A stretch of 64,000 nucleotides of DNA, taken from assembly GCA_020466095.1 (NCBI GenBank), contig CM035807.1:101182436-101246435 (forward strand), written 5' to 3'. Below, one piece after another: positions 1 to 11,514 of the stretch (position 1 is the first letter of the stretch; each line of letters starts with the position of its first letter). The translations under genes and the position numbers were made by a program. The notes under the pieces are model-generated. The model did no database searches, was not told the origin of the DNA, and saw nothing but the letters and a program-made list of their open reading frames with translations. The stretch comes from Chlorops oryzae. Taxonomy: Eukaryota; Arthropoda; Insecta; Diptera; Chloropidae.

Positions 1-231
1 CGTCCAGACACGAAAAAAAACTTCATAAAAAACATATAAAAATAATAAATGAAAAGAAAAAAACACAAAAAACAAAAAAGTGTGGCAGCAAACAAGCTCA
101 AATGAAATTTACAACACCAATTGGAATAAATCTTTAGCCATCATTTTGTCGCTTAGGTCGTGGCTAAAATGACTCAATCGTTCTCTTTTCTTCTTGTTAT
201 TCTTCTGTTTCAATATGTAATCAATCTGTAA
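1..231. other. AT-rich sequence, no feature seen
   Basis: A-rich non-repetitive sequence leading into a T-rich tract. No splice-flanked coding signal, RNA gene or repeat pair was recognised. Confidence 0.5.
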
Positions 232-520
232 TCTTTTTTATATTTTTTTAATATATTTTTTAATTTTTTTTTATTTTTTTTTATTTATTTTTTTATTTTT
301 TTATATTTTTTATTATTTTTTTTTATTTTTTATAAAAAAAAAATTTTTATTTTTTTTTTTTAAATTTTTTTTTATTTTTTTATTTTTTTTTTTTTTTTAT
401 TTTTTTAATATTTTTTTTATTTTTATTTTTTTATATTTTTTTTTATTTTTTTTTTTATTTTTATAAATTTAAAAATTTTTAATTTTTTTTTTATAATTTT
501 TTTTTTAGTTTTTTTTCTAT
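232..520. repeat. T-rich low-complexity tract
   Basis: Almost only T with scattered A, as irregular TTTTTATTTT runs, for about 290 bp. There is no fixed repeat unit. This is a low-complexity tract with no coding potential. Confidence 0.9.
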
Positions 521-1499
521 TTTACTTTGAATGAATTCTCGGAAAAAAAGGGAACGAATTGGCTTTATCGTATCGCTTTTATCAATTCACGTGGCTCAAC
601 GCAAACTTCCGGCTTTTTTGTTTGGAATTCGATAGGAAAGCTCTTTAATTTCTTTGTTATTCCATTTGTTTCGATCACCTTTCTCGCATACCTATTATTT
701 TTCAAATAAATAATCATGTGAAAAAACAAACATTGGAGTAAAAAATAAAAATAGATAAATGGTTTCAGAAATCCTTCAGGCCGCAATTGGATTCAAAGAT
801 CTTCAATGAAAAACATCTATTCGTCTTTATTTAGAGCAAATCCAAAGACCTACATATATCTTGCCTAAGATGTCCTTTAATATAAAATTTTGAGTTGTGT
901 CACTTTTTAGTTTTATACAAAAATTATAAAAAATAAAATAAAAAATCTTTAAGTACATTGGCAACTTTCCCCACTTAAACAAGAGCTTTAAGTCGATTTT
1001 GTCATCATTTTCCTTCTATTGATTGCGCGTTCCTTATGATCAGCCTTTTATTCATCTCTTGGCAATTTAACTTTGCTTGGCTGCTGCCGCTGAAAACTTG
1101 GCACTTGGCACAAACGGGACTCGAGCGGCTCTGCACCGGAATTGTTCGAAAAAATTGTAAGAGAAAAAAAATTCGTACAAAATTAAGCCAATAATTCTTT
1201 TTACACCATACATCATCGTAAAGTCGTAAAAAAAAACTTACTGAAACAGAGTTGCCATATTATTTTATTGTTTTTTTTTTTCTTTCTTTCTTTTCTTTTT
1301 TTTTTGCTACATATTCAAATACTATCGCTCTGACTTTATACCCTATCATACGACTACTATGTGTGCAGATCGATAGCTTTGCGTCCTTCAATATATCAGA
1401 GGGTTAACAGAAGAATTAGTGTAATAAGCACAAATAAGTTAATGTTGACTCAAAGTAATGTTTGTTTTGATGAATGAGCTGATTGGTTTGTAAAGTATA
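521..1499. other. Unassigned noncoding sequence
   Basis: Mixed-composition sequence between the T-rich tract and a transposable element. The open frames are short, without recognisable domains or splice signals. A pyrimidine run (TTCTTTC type) lies near 1270-1305. Nothing else is supported. Confidence 0.5.
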
Positions 1500-2136
1500 C
1501 CGGATGTTCCGTTCGTGAAGGTCAACCGGTCGGGTTAGATGTTCATTTAGATATTTAATTTTCTCATCTTATTTTCAAAAAATTTATTAGACATATGGGG
1601 TACCAAATTAAAGGAAATCGATCCAGCATTTTGAATAAAATAAAAAATTAGGGTCTTAATTGGACACTTTTCATACCAAAATGGCTTCCAAAGTAAAAAA
1701 AAAGCTTGAAAGTTGTTGTTCATACTTCTTATTCGACCCTTGAAATAATTCATTTTAATTTTGGTTTGAATTCTTCGGGCTTCACATTTCATAACAGAAA
1801 TGTTTGGACCCTGAGCCCGAAGAATTCAAACCAAAATTAAATTGAAAGTTTTTTTTTCCGAATTTTTCACTTTGACCGTTTATTTTTCACTCAATGGGTC
1901 AAATTTTTACCATCAATTTAATTTTTCCTAAAAGCACATACAATTGGCATTCAAACTGCATTTAAGTTTTTTTTTTTTTCTACAATAAACCATTATCGTG
2001 GGAGAGTTATTTTTCTCGACTTACTGCCTAAAATCTTGAAGCCCCTATAACTCCCCGCCTCCCATACGATTTGTTGTTAGTTCTGATCTCCTCTATCAGT
2101 TCCCGACCGCTTGACCTTAACAAACGGAACACCCTG
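1500..2136. mobile_element. TA-flanked 637-bp inverted-repeat element (Tc1/mariner-type MITE)
   Basis: The left end reads CCGGATGTTCCGTTCGTGAA and the reverse complement of the right end reads CAGGGTGTTCCGTTTGTTAA. The match runs on through AGGTCAA-x-CGGTCGGG, giving about 36-bp imperfect terminal inverted repeats. A TA dinucleotide flanks each end (1498-1499 and 2137-2138), as expected for Tc1/mariner-type insertion. No transposase reading frame is present, so it is a non-autonomous derivative. The centre holds a perfect 27-bp inverted repeat (1755-1781 and 1814-1840) with a 32-nt loop. The superfamily is inferred from the TA target and the ends. Confidence 0.75.
1755..1840. repeat. Perfect 27-bp palindrome inside the element
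   Basis: Arms at 1755-1781 and 1814-1840 are exact reverse complements (TTTGAATTCTTCGGGCT in the left arm) around a 32-nt spacer. It could fold as a long hairpin. It lies near the centre of the 1500-2136 element and is probably part of it or a smaller foldback inserted in it. Confidence 0.85.
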
Positions 2137-3475
2137 TATATCAAAGTTTGGATCATTTAAGGTTCATTGAGTCGATCCCTTGTGTGACTATTTGTAAAAA
2201 AAAAAAAAAAAAAAAATATGATCTAAAATCTTTAGCTAACCTACAAGTCGACCTCGACCGAACGCAATTCATTCATCAGGATTCTCTCATTCCTGTTGGA
2301 TTTCGCACATAGTGCAGGACCGAAAAAATGAATAAAAATGGAAACAGCGTTGAGTGCTTTTTATTGCTTGATTCACATGCTAAGCTCTATTGGAATTCGA
2401 GGGAAAGATGAGAGGAAAAATTCTGGCTCATTTTTTTTAATAGGTCTTTTTTGTTCGAACTGACGTTCACGATGCGAATGGATTTAAATTTTCAGCTCTT
2501 TGGGGCCTCCTTTTTTTTTATAGCTTTTCTGCGTGCTGTCTGGAGTTTTTAATTTCAGCGAGTTTGGTTTTTTCCATTACTTGTGATATTATTTTCTTTC
2601 GAGGATCCTATGAAAGCCTTAAGCCGGATTATAAGTAGAAAGGAGTTGAATTTATTTCAAGAGTGCGTTGAATTCTTAATGATTACGTTTAATAGAAGCA
2701 AAAATAATCAAAATATTTGCCATTATTGGGTCACACACATCTTTACCTCCAAGCTTTGATTCTATTTCTATTCTATATTATTAAATTTTGTCTCACAAAT
2801 AGAACAACTTTTTGCCTTGAGATTTGAAATGAATCTTATAGGAAAATATATTAAATTATTCGTCCTAGTCCTTGATGGAAAGCTAATGAATCCCGTATTC
2901 ATATGATTTAGAAACCTAAATTTCGGAAGGCATTGCAAGAACAACAAACCCATCAATGCATCTCAACTCACAGATCAACTACGTACGTATAATATTTCAT
3001 CGAGTTAGGACGGCACCGCTGTGCTGGAGAAACCATCTTGCCCACCATATTCCATTCATGGCACGAAGTAAATCCTTTCAGAAAGCCCATAGCTCTCAAC
3101 TGTGTCGCGTAGGTAATGTAATGTGTTTGTTCGTCCACAATGCGTCGTCGTCGTCGTCCTCGCCATCGTTGCCTGTTGTCGTCGTGCATGCAGTGATGCT
3201 TTTGAAATTGCCAGGCATTAGCATTCAATGCCGTAGCATTCAACGAAATTCGTTGTGCAATGTGTTCGCCATTTACCGAACACTTTGCAGCTCCAGTGGC
3301 GGCTCCAACGGCTCCTAGCAGCTCGCTTCTAAATCTGCTGCCACCATTTCATTGCGACTCGAACATGTAAAGCAATATTCCAGTCCAATCGCACAAGGTC
3401 TGGCAAATTGATATACCCATTCGAGGCACCATCGAATCATGTGACGTCATTCAGTTAGTCAGTCCGTACGTCAGT
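2137..3475. other. Unassigned noncoding sequence
   Basis: Moderately AT-rich sequence becoming more GC-rich after 2950. A 120-codon plus-strand open frame (2956-3318) is serine- and valine-rich only because of a (GTC)n run near 3145-3185. It has no recognised domain, so no gene is called. Confidence 0.45.
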
Positions 3476-3600
3476 CAGTCACCCAGCCAGCCAGCCAGCC
3501 AACTAGCCCGTTGAATAGTTGATTTGGTTGGTTGGTTCGTTAGCATGATGCTGGTGGTGGTGGTGGTGGTGGCGGTGGTTGTACTTGCTGCTGCAGTGTT
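3476..3600. repeat. AGCC and TGG microsatellites
   Basis: A short (AGCC)n run near 3483-3501 is followed by (TGG)n interrupted by a GCGG at about 3551-3580. Open frames here on both strands (poly-Val, poly-Thr) follow from the repeat. Confidence 0.8.
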
Positions 3601-4340
3601 ATCGCTATCGCTGCGCTTGAAGTCATCCATCGTCAATACACCAACAGGAGCACCTTCTTCCCATTCCGCCCCATTTCCCATTGGAGCATGGAATAGGATT
3701 CTAACATTTGTCGATTCGTGTCGCAGCATCATACGGTGCCACTGCCGCTGACGGTGCCGATTGCCATTTCTATACAACCCGAAGGTCTTTTATCTCAAAC
3801 ACATTACGTCACCTAAACTGCAATGGAATAAATTGAAAATTTCTCTTTTCAATAGACCACGAAATTTCAGGCTCAACTTAAGTGGAAGAGTAGCTGGATT
3901 GGTATTGTAAATTGATGTTTCGTAGACAAAAGCCGTGCATCGTTGTGAGGTGAATGTGCGTATATCGGATGCCGAATGTGATTTTAAGTGTGTGTGTGTG
4001 TATGTGTGTGTTGTGTGTGTGTTGGTAAGGCCATATGCCTACAATGAGTTGCTATTAAAAGCGCTGATTGACAGCATAGAAGAACTGAAGTGGAAGTATT
4101 TTGATTAAATATTATCATAAACGTTTCGACAAAGAATAGGATCGAATTTTATGATGAAACGTTTCTTCGGTCTTTAATGAACCTGGAAATTCGATTATGT
4201 TTTATAATTCACACCCATATTGAGTGCCTTTGAATAAGGAACTTTTTAGTTTTTATAAGAAGATTTCATATCCATCAAAAGTTAAAATGAACCGAAAAGT
4301 TTCTCACTTCAAGTCAATACCTTACATTCTACAATATATA
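3601..4340. other. Unassigned sequence with a (TG)n microsatellite
   Basis: A (GT)n microsatellite with TA interruptions lies at about 3987-4022. The rest is ordinary AT-rich noncoding sequence up to the TA that flanks the next mobile element. Confidence 0.6.
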
Positions 4341-4882
4341 CACAGAGAAAAAAATCAACCAGAAATATTTTTAAAAATTTTTTCTTGCTGAAAAAATAAA
4401 GATTTTCCTTTTGAATCAACCATATTTTTGGTTGAATTGACATGATAATTTTCAAAAATGGATTTAAATTTAAATTGTTGAACTAACCACGGACATAATT
4501 GAAATGACAAGATTATTTTTAAAATAAAAAAAATAAAAGTTTCTAAAATACCTATAAAAGAAGAAATGTCGAAACAAATCTAATTAACGTTCAAAGCAAA
4601 TGACCACAGAGCCCTCTGCTGAACATAACCCCAAAAAATTGCCATCGGATGGACTTCATCGATTTTGTTTGAATAAATATCTTATGTCTTTTTTATAAAG
4701 CAAATGAGAATTATAGCGAACGAAAAGAAATGTAATTAAACATATTTCCTTTCAAATCAACCAAAAATGTTGTTGACTCTACGATTTTTCTTTTGAAATT
4801 TTCGTTCTGCCCGAAAATCAAAAGGACTGTGAATAACAATGCGACCTTTTAAAAAAAAAATCATGGTTAAGTTCGCTCAGTG
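4341..4882 (+). mobile_element. TA-flanked MITE, three-copy family, copy 1
   Basis: This 542-bp element starts CACAGAGAAAAAAATCAACC and ends with TTAAGTTCGCTCAGTG. The ends are imperfect inverted repeats (CACWGAG), and TA flanks both sides (4339-4340, 4883-4884). It matches, in opposite orientation, the elements at 23967-25420 and 48736-49320 over nearly their whole length, including the core GAGCCCTCTGCTGAACATAA. It contains the uninterrupted site AATTAACGTTCAA (4584-4596), where a retrotransposon has entered copy 2. No coding frame. The type is inferred as Tc1/mariner. Confidence 0.85.
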
Positions 4883-5886
4883 TATAGAGTGCACACAGAA
4901 TAAGAATGAAGTTTAGAATCTTAGTCTCAGCCTACGAGGTCTATTGCGCCCCTGATGATGATGATAGATGTCCACGATTAAAATCAAAGACTTCGCATCA
5001 AGAATATGTCCCCAAAAAGCCTATCCTATATGAAAGTTAGAAGTCACCATCAGAAACGCAAGAAGATTTCTTCTCATCCATATGGGTAGAAATTGAATTA
5101 GAATTTTTTCAATCCAGTTACCCCATTTCAATCCTGACTAAAGTGACCACCGCTAAAATCCTTAACTTCATTCAATTTTCAATTTCCTTCTTGCTTACAA
5201 TTTTGCTAAACATACCCATTGAAGTCGAATCGATTCATTCATCTATTCCTGCTTATTAATGCCAATGCAAATGTTTGCAGTAGTCGGTCAATACAACGTC
5301 CGAGGAGGGGGGCGAAAGAAGTTTTTTCTTGTTTTCCTTTTTCTTTGTAGCCAACAATGTTGCTTGTAGATTTTCTTAATTTTCTTGCATGAGAAAGAAA
5401 ACACAAAAACAAAAAAACAGAAGCAAAACTAAAGAACCGATCTGCCCATGGTACATGGCTGTGCATCGAGGTCGGTCAGAATTCCCATCATTTATAAACG
5501 GCTAGCAAGAGACAAGAGGAGGCATCGAATTGAAAGAGGGTTGGAAGAAGGAAGATTCGTACTTTGGTTGTTTGTTTGATTATCTCTTTTTCTTTGGCTT
5601 TTTTTTTTCTTTTAATTTTCTCCATTGTTGATTCAATACTTTTCAATTTGGTTTGACGTTCTGTTGGCGAAAAGGAGAACGGCAATGAATACGATGGAAG
5701 GACGGTCGCCTTGGTGAAGCACATTTTTTGTCGATTTCAAACTTAAATTTCAGTTTTTTTTTTTTTTTTTTGATTTCTTTATTTCATTTCAAATATTTCG
5801 AAATTGAATAAAGGAATTGAAGATGAAAGTTTTGAATTTTTTTTTTTATTTTAGACCAAGGAGACCATTATTAAAGTAGCTTACAG
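4883..5886. other. Unassigned noncoding sequence
   Basis: AT-rich sequence with a TGATGA run near 4955 and T-runs at 5600 and 5755-5771. Open frames are short and lack known domains. Confidence 0.45.
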
Positions 5887-6102
5887 AATTTATTCCGGGA
5901 CATTTAAGTGCACTTTTCTTATGCAATTTGTCCTTCGAAACACGAAAAAAGAATTTTTTTTAAATAAAAATTTAAAAAATCGTTTTTTGTATTAATTTTT
6001 GGGAAAAAAGTTGTTTTAAGGGCGAATGGCAGCTTTCATTGTTTTCGAGTTTAAAAAGTTATTTTCCATTAGAAAAGTGCCTTTAATTGTCCCGGAAAAA
6101 TT
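5887..6102. mobile_element. 216-bp inverted-repeat element (TTCCGGGACA family)
   Basis: The left arm (5887-5925) reads AATTTATTCCGGGACATTTA and the reverse complement of the right arm begins AATTTTTCCGGGACAATTAA. Both continue into GCACTTTTCTWATG, giving about 37-bp imperfect terminal inverted repeats around an AT-rich core. There is no reading frame and no target duplication could be defined. Best read as a MITE of unknown superfamily. Confidence 0.65.
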
Positions 6103-7450
6103 AAAAAAAAATTTTTTAACTAGTGATATTTTTCGTTATATTGACTCATTTACTACGTTTATACGCCTACTTTAATTGCAAACTAATAAAAAAAATGCTA
6201 ATAGCAAATATCCCCTTATAAAGGATGACTTAAAATTTCAATTTCAATTTTGGCGATCCTGCCAGGAATATGTGTAAATGTTGAAATCAAAGTGCTGAAA
6301 TAAAATCGAAAGAAAAATGTTTTTAATTTAAACCGAAAACACACAACTATTTGTTGTCCATATCAACAAATTTCCAATAACTTGAAAATCATATGTTTTC
6401 TATTAATGGTACGAACCATGTTTTAATCAAGCAGCACTGAAACGTAAAATTAGTTCTGAAAACAAACAGAAAAAAAAAACTGCCATATTAACCGTGAGTT
6501 CACTAATTGCAATTTACTTTTAATTGTAAATAGCTGACGGATAAACGTGGTAATTGTCTGTGATTATTACACGAACAATGATGATTGTTTGTCGATGATG
6601 CTTTATTTACCATTTAAACTCTTTGTTATTGTGTCCTTTTGATATATTTCCGAGAGCTCCAATGTTTGATTTTCGAACGGTTGCAACAAGGGCACGTCGC
6701 ATAATTGGTACTCAGACAGATAGGCGGACGGACGGACGAAAAAGTCGTTTTCATCTTTGTTCGAAGTTTTCGTAATCCTTTTTTTTTTTTGTTTTATAAG
6801 TATTACAATTTTCGAATTCAATGAATTTAATTCTAGGAATCCTGCCAACTTCGAAATATTCACAAGTGAACTTAATATGAGGAGGTGCTTTAAAATTGAA
6901 AAGCTTTCGAAAATTCGTTTTTCAATCTGCAGCATTGATTTATTTAAATTGTAAATAAGAAAGACAAAAATAAATAAAAAGAAAGTTCGCCGCAGGGTTT
7001 TTCTTCCTCTGGCAAGAATTTCTTTTCAATTTACCCATATATTCAATTGTTTTGTAAATAAACAACTTACGGTTTTTTGTTATTTTTGTCATTGTTTATT
7101 GCTTGAAATCATGAAGAGACTTACCTGCAAATAAGAAGAGAAAAGAAATTAGAAGGTATCAAAATCGGAAATTCGAGAGATATGTTTTTCAAATAAGCGT
7201 TTATACAGTTAAAAAGAAATCGATGCAGATGAAAGAAAAGTTCAATTTATCAATTGTGATAATAGCTTAATCGACAGTCTGCTAGCACAATCAAAAAGCT
7301 CAGTTCACTCATTAAAGTTTTCGACCATAAAAGAGCAACTGTGAAAGCACTATATTTGAAAATCGCAGGAAATGAAAGCAGTAAAAAAAAAGTAATGAGA
7401 AATTTCAAGTAGTCCCAGCAAACATAATTGGAGTGCTCTGATATATTATA
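6103..7450. other. Unassigned noncoding sequence
   Basis: AT-rich sequence. The 16-mer GGCGATCCTGCCAGGA at 6252-6267 recurs exactly at 51191-51206 and, with one change and inverted, at 49368-49383, so a fragment of that dispersed repeat may lie here. A 110-codon minus-strand frame (6603-6935) has no recognisable domain. Confidence 0.45.
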
Positions 7451-7622
7451 CAGTAGAGTACGGATAAATGCAACACTATTTTTCCTCCAATTCTTAGGCA
7501 CTTATGCGTTCTTTGCACTAATCCGTGCATATTTTCATGAGACCGCATAAAAAAGACGTCAAAGCACCTTGAACTTACGGGGATTTTGCATTTATCGTGT
7601 GGCATTTATCCGTAGTTCACTG
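7451..7622. mobile_element. 172-bp TA-flanked MITE (pogo-like ends)
   Basis: The left end is CAGTAGAGTACGGATAAATG and the right end, reverse-complemented, is CAGTGAACTACGGATAAATG. Both continue with CMACAC. TA flanks both ends (7449-7450, 7623-7624). The CAGT start and TA target suggest the pogo/Tc1 group. There is no coding frame. Confidence 0.75.
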
Positions 7623-8334
7623 TAATATTACACAGACAAATCAAAATATCTATTGAAATTGATAGTTGGGTTATTTTAACTGAGATTCTATTTTTGTTTT
7701 GATGCAAAATGTGGACAAAAAAGTTGTTGGACGGTTATTCAAAGGGATTTCATCGTGTCTGTCAGATAAAAATTCACCAAAAATATTCTGAGTCAGAAAT
7801 GGGTCTCTGATTTGTACAAGATACGACGAGGCTCAAAAAATATACCTGAAACGACTCTGAAATTAAATAATAGGCGTCCAATATGAGATCTGAAGGTGTC
7901 ATAAATGTCTGGTATATCGACTCAATCGGTATATGATGTCGGAATTATATAACTTTTAAGAAGAGAAACACAATCATTCATTGTGAACTCCGAAATAAGG
8001 TCATTATCAGTGATGAAGCTCCCAATTAAGGCTCTTAAATTACTTAATTGGGACTTCAAATGTTCTCAGAGACAAGAACATACTGAATGATGACTGAATA
8101 GTGTCTTGGGAACAGAATAATTTCGAAAGAAATAACGCGGAAAATCCACCAAAAGAACGTACAACTAAGTCATTTGGACATTGACCAGTCACAACATTTT
8201 ATACCTAGATTTATGAGAACCGATTAGGATCTGAATATGAAGAAGGAGTTTATGTCCGTTTCATCTTACCCTATATTAACTCAAGTCGAATGGGACAGCA
8301 ATTCTATTCTTCGAGTACTTAGTTGAATAAAGTT
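7623..8334. other. Unassigned noncoding sequence
   Basis: About 700 bp of moderately complex sequence without a repeat pair or exon-like signal that could be supported. Confidence 0.45.
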
Positions 8335-8887
8335 TTTTTATATTATTTTTTTTTTTTTTTTTATATTTTTTATTTTTTTTTAATCTTTTTTTATTATTTT
8401 TTTATTTTTTTTATTTTTTTATTTATTTTTTATTTTTTAATATTTTTTTAAATTTTTATTTTATATTTTTTTAAATATTTTTTTAATATTTTTTTTAATA
8501 TTTTATTTTAATTTTTTTATATATTTTTTTATATTTTTTTATTTTTTTTATATTTTTTTATATTTTTTTATATTTTTTTTATATTTTTTATATTTTTTTA
8601 TATTTTTTTATATTTTTTTATATTTTTTTATATTTTTTTTATTTTTTTTATATTTTTTTATATTTTTTATATATTTTTTTATATTTTTTTATATTTTTTA
8701 TATATTTTTTATATTTTTTTATATTTTTTTATATTTTTTTATATTTTTTATATTTTTTTATATTTTTTATTTTTATATATTTTTTATATTTTTTTTATAT
8801 TTTTTTATTATTTTTTATATTTTTTTATATTTTTTTATATTTTATATTTTTTAATATTTTTTTAATATTTTTTTTATAATTTTTTAT
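8335..8887. repeat. TTTTTTATAT tandem array
   Basis: About 550 bp built of T and A only. From about 8515 it settles into a roughly 10-bp period (TATATTTTTT) repeated dozens of times with one-base slips. Typical AT-rich satellite-like expansion with no coding content. Confidence 0.9.
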
Positions 8888-10404
8888 GAAACTTTAACAT
8901 TAAAAAGGACCATTGAATAGATTGGCTGTAATACCTATAAAGAGCCATTAAAATTCAAGTTAAAATTTTTATCGGTTAAGTTCGACTGACTGTTCCTTCT
9001 GTTAGTGCTTTGAAGTGTCAAGATCAATAAAATCGAATCAAATATTCTTGGAATTCAGAAAACATGAACGCAGTAATTTCCAAAATGTTGCAGCTATTAT
9101 CATCATTCTCGTTGGATTGATTGCTCAACTATAAATTGTCGGTCGACTATCAATTCAGATGTCTGTCAATTTGCAAACGTGACAGACGAGCCGCAATTGT
9201 TGATATGTTCGACCGCAACAAGTCAACGCCAATAAAGACAAAAAAAAAAAAATTATAAAGTTTCAAAGAATGTCATACATATGTACATTAAATGAAAATA
9301 GGTACACACAAATTTTATTGCACATACTTTCAAGGACAATTCAACGCAAAAATTGAAGATATTTAAAATAATAATAAAAAAAATTCTTACTGTGCAATTC
9401 TGCGAGTTCATTTCTGTCGGTATTCTAAGAGATACATACATATGTACATACAAACATACGTGACGAAGCGCTATTCGTGGTTAATGTGTTCGCAATGAGC
9501 TTCGAGACGGACAGACTTTCGATTATTTAAATTTTTCTTATTCTTTTTATTCCATTTATCGCTTTTTATTACTTTTTTATTTTTCATTTTTGCTTTTCAT
9601 TAACATTTTATGAGTTATGCTTATTTTTGGTTGTTTGTTTCTTCTGCTCGAAACGAACTATAAAAGACAGCAACAAGACGGGGAAGAAAGTTATTATTTA
9701 TAACTTTTATTTTTATTTTTATTTATTTTGTGAATTTGAAATTTGCATGTGCAATCGACCATAAAATTGAAGAAATAAAAAAAAGGCTTTGAAATCGTTA
9801 TCGACTTAACTGGATGACACATTCGTGTTTGAGGAACTATCGTCGTCGTGGGACCTAGGGGAGCAGGAGGAGTACGAACAGTTGGAAACCTATAAAAACT
9901 AATCAATTGAAAGCTTTAAATCTGGAACATGATTAGCTTCCATTCGTATTTATACAGGCGCAATGTGTTTTTTTTTTTTTTTTTCTATGGCAAAAATTAA
10001 GACCACCCAACCTTGACGCAGTAGAACGAAGGAATATTTTGTGGCCAGTTTCACAATCGAATATCCGAAAGAACAGATGATATTATCATTAAAATGTAGT
10101 CATTAAAATTTTTGTAAGGTCTTAACGAATCCTTTTTATGACTCTTGCAATTGCCTACTTAAAGCATAAACAAAATATGTGGGTGGATTGGGAATGAGAA
10201 GCCCTAAGCTAAGCTCTTCTCAAGAGGATGGAAAGCAATAAATGACTAAGGATTATATTTTGCTCATATTTTTTTAATACTGATTACAAGCTGGGAATTC
10301 CCACAGTAATAAGAACACTAATTTACTAACAGGGTGCAGTTAAGGCTTGAAATACATAAGTATTTCATCTATGCGAATTGACTAGAAACTGAGTATTAAA
10401 AAAT
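8888..10404. other. Unassigned noncoding sequence
   Basis: Contains ACATATGTACAT-type palindromic microsatellite pieces (9275-9290, 9436-9450), a T-run at 9968-9984 and otherwise plain AT-rich sequence. No gene, RNA or repeat pair recognised. Confidence 0.45.
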
Positions 10405-11035
10405 AAATCTAAGGGAGGAAGAGAGAAAGAGGGGAAGAGCAAGGGAAAGAGAGAGAAAGGAGAGAAAGAGAAAGAGAGAAAGAAAGAGAGAGAAAAAGAG
10501 AGAAGAGAGAGAGAAAAGAGAAAGAGAGAAAGAGAGAGAAAAAGAGAAAAGAGAAAAGAAAGAGAGAAGAAAAAGAGAAAAGAGAGAAAATAAGAGAAAG
10601 AGAAAAGAAGAGAAGAAAAAAGAGAGAAAGAGAGAAAATAGGAGAGAAGAGAAAAAGAGAAAAAAGAGAAAAAAAGAGAAAAGAGAAAATGAGAAAGAAA
10701 AAGAAGAGAGAAAAAGAGAAAGAGAGAAAGAAAGAGAAAGAGAGAAGAAAAGAGAGAGAAGAAGAGAAAAAGAAATAGAGAGAGAGAGAGAGAGAAAAAG
10801 AGAAAGAGAAGAGAAAAAGAGAAAAAGAGAGAGAAATAGAGAGAGAGAAAGAAAGAGAGAAAAGAGAGGAAAAGAGAAGAAAGAGAGAGAAAAGAGGGAG
10901 AAGAAGAGAAGAGAAAGAGAGAGGAGAAAGAGAGAGAGAAGAGAGAGAGAAATAAGAGAGAAGAAAGAAAAGAGAAGAGAGAAGAGAAAGAGAAGAGAGA
11001 AAGGAGAGAGAAGAAGAGAGAAAGAGAGAGAAGAA

Positions 11036-11108
<73 letters not shown>

Positions 11109-11363
11109 GAAAGAGAGAGAGAAGAGAGAGAGAGATGAAGAGAGAGAGAAGAGAGGAAAAAGAGAGAGAGATGGAAGAGAGAGAGATGGAAGAGAGAAGA
11201 GAAAGAGAGAAAAGAGAGAGGAGAAAGAGAAAGATGGAAAGAGGAGATGAGAGATGAGAAAGTGAGAGAGAGGAAAGAGATCAGAAAGTATGAGAAAAAG
11301 AGAGAGAGGAAAAGAGAGAGATGAAAGTGAGAGAGATTAAAGAGGGAACGTAAAACGTGTATG
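10405..11363. repeat. Long polypurine (GA)n/GAAA tract
   Basis: Nearly 1 kb of almost pure purine on the plus strand (GAGAGAAAGAGAAAAG and variants), with only rare T or C. Such tracts can adopt triplex structures, and in flies GAGAG is the core site of GAGA factor. Both points are general knowledge, not shown here. No coding content. Confidence 0.9.
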
Positions 11364-11514
11364 AGATGGAAAGAGAGAGAGAGATGGAAAGAGAGAGAGA
11401 GAGATGGAAAGAGAGAGAGAGATGGAAAGAGAGAGAGAGATGGAAAGAGAGAGAGAGATGGAAAGAGAGAGAGAGAGATGGAAAGAGAGAGAGAGAGAGA
11501 TGGAAAGAGAGAGA
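11364..11514. repeat. GATGGAAAGAGAGAGA minisatellite
   Basis: The end of the purine tract becomes an ordered tandem repeat of 16-20 bp units, each starting GATGGAAAGAGAGA and differing by GA number. About eight units are visible. Open frames here (MERERE, WKERER) are by-products of the repeat. Confidence 0.9.

Noticed and set aside
2956..3318. 120-codon plus-strand frame
   Set aside because: Ser and Val runs come from a (GTC)n repeat; opposite strand is open too; no domain.
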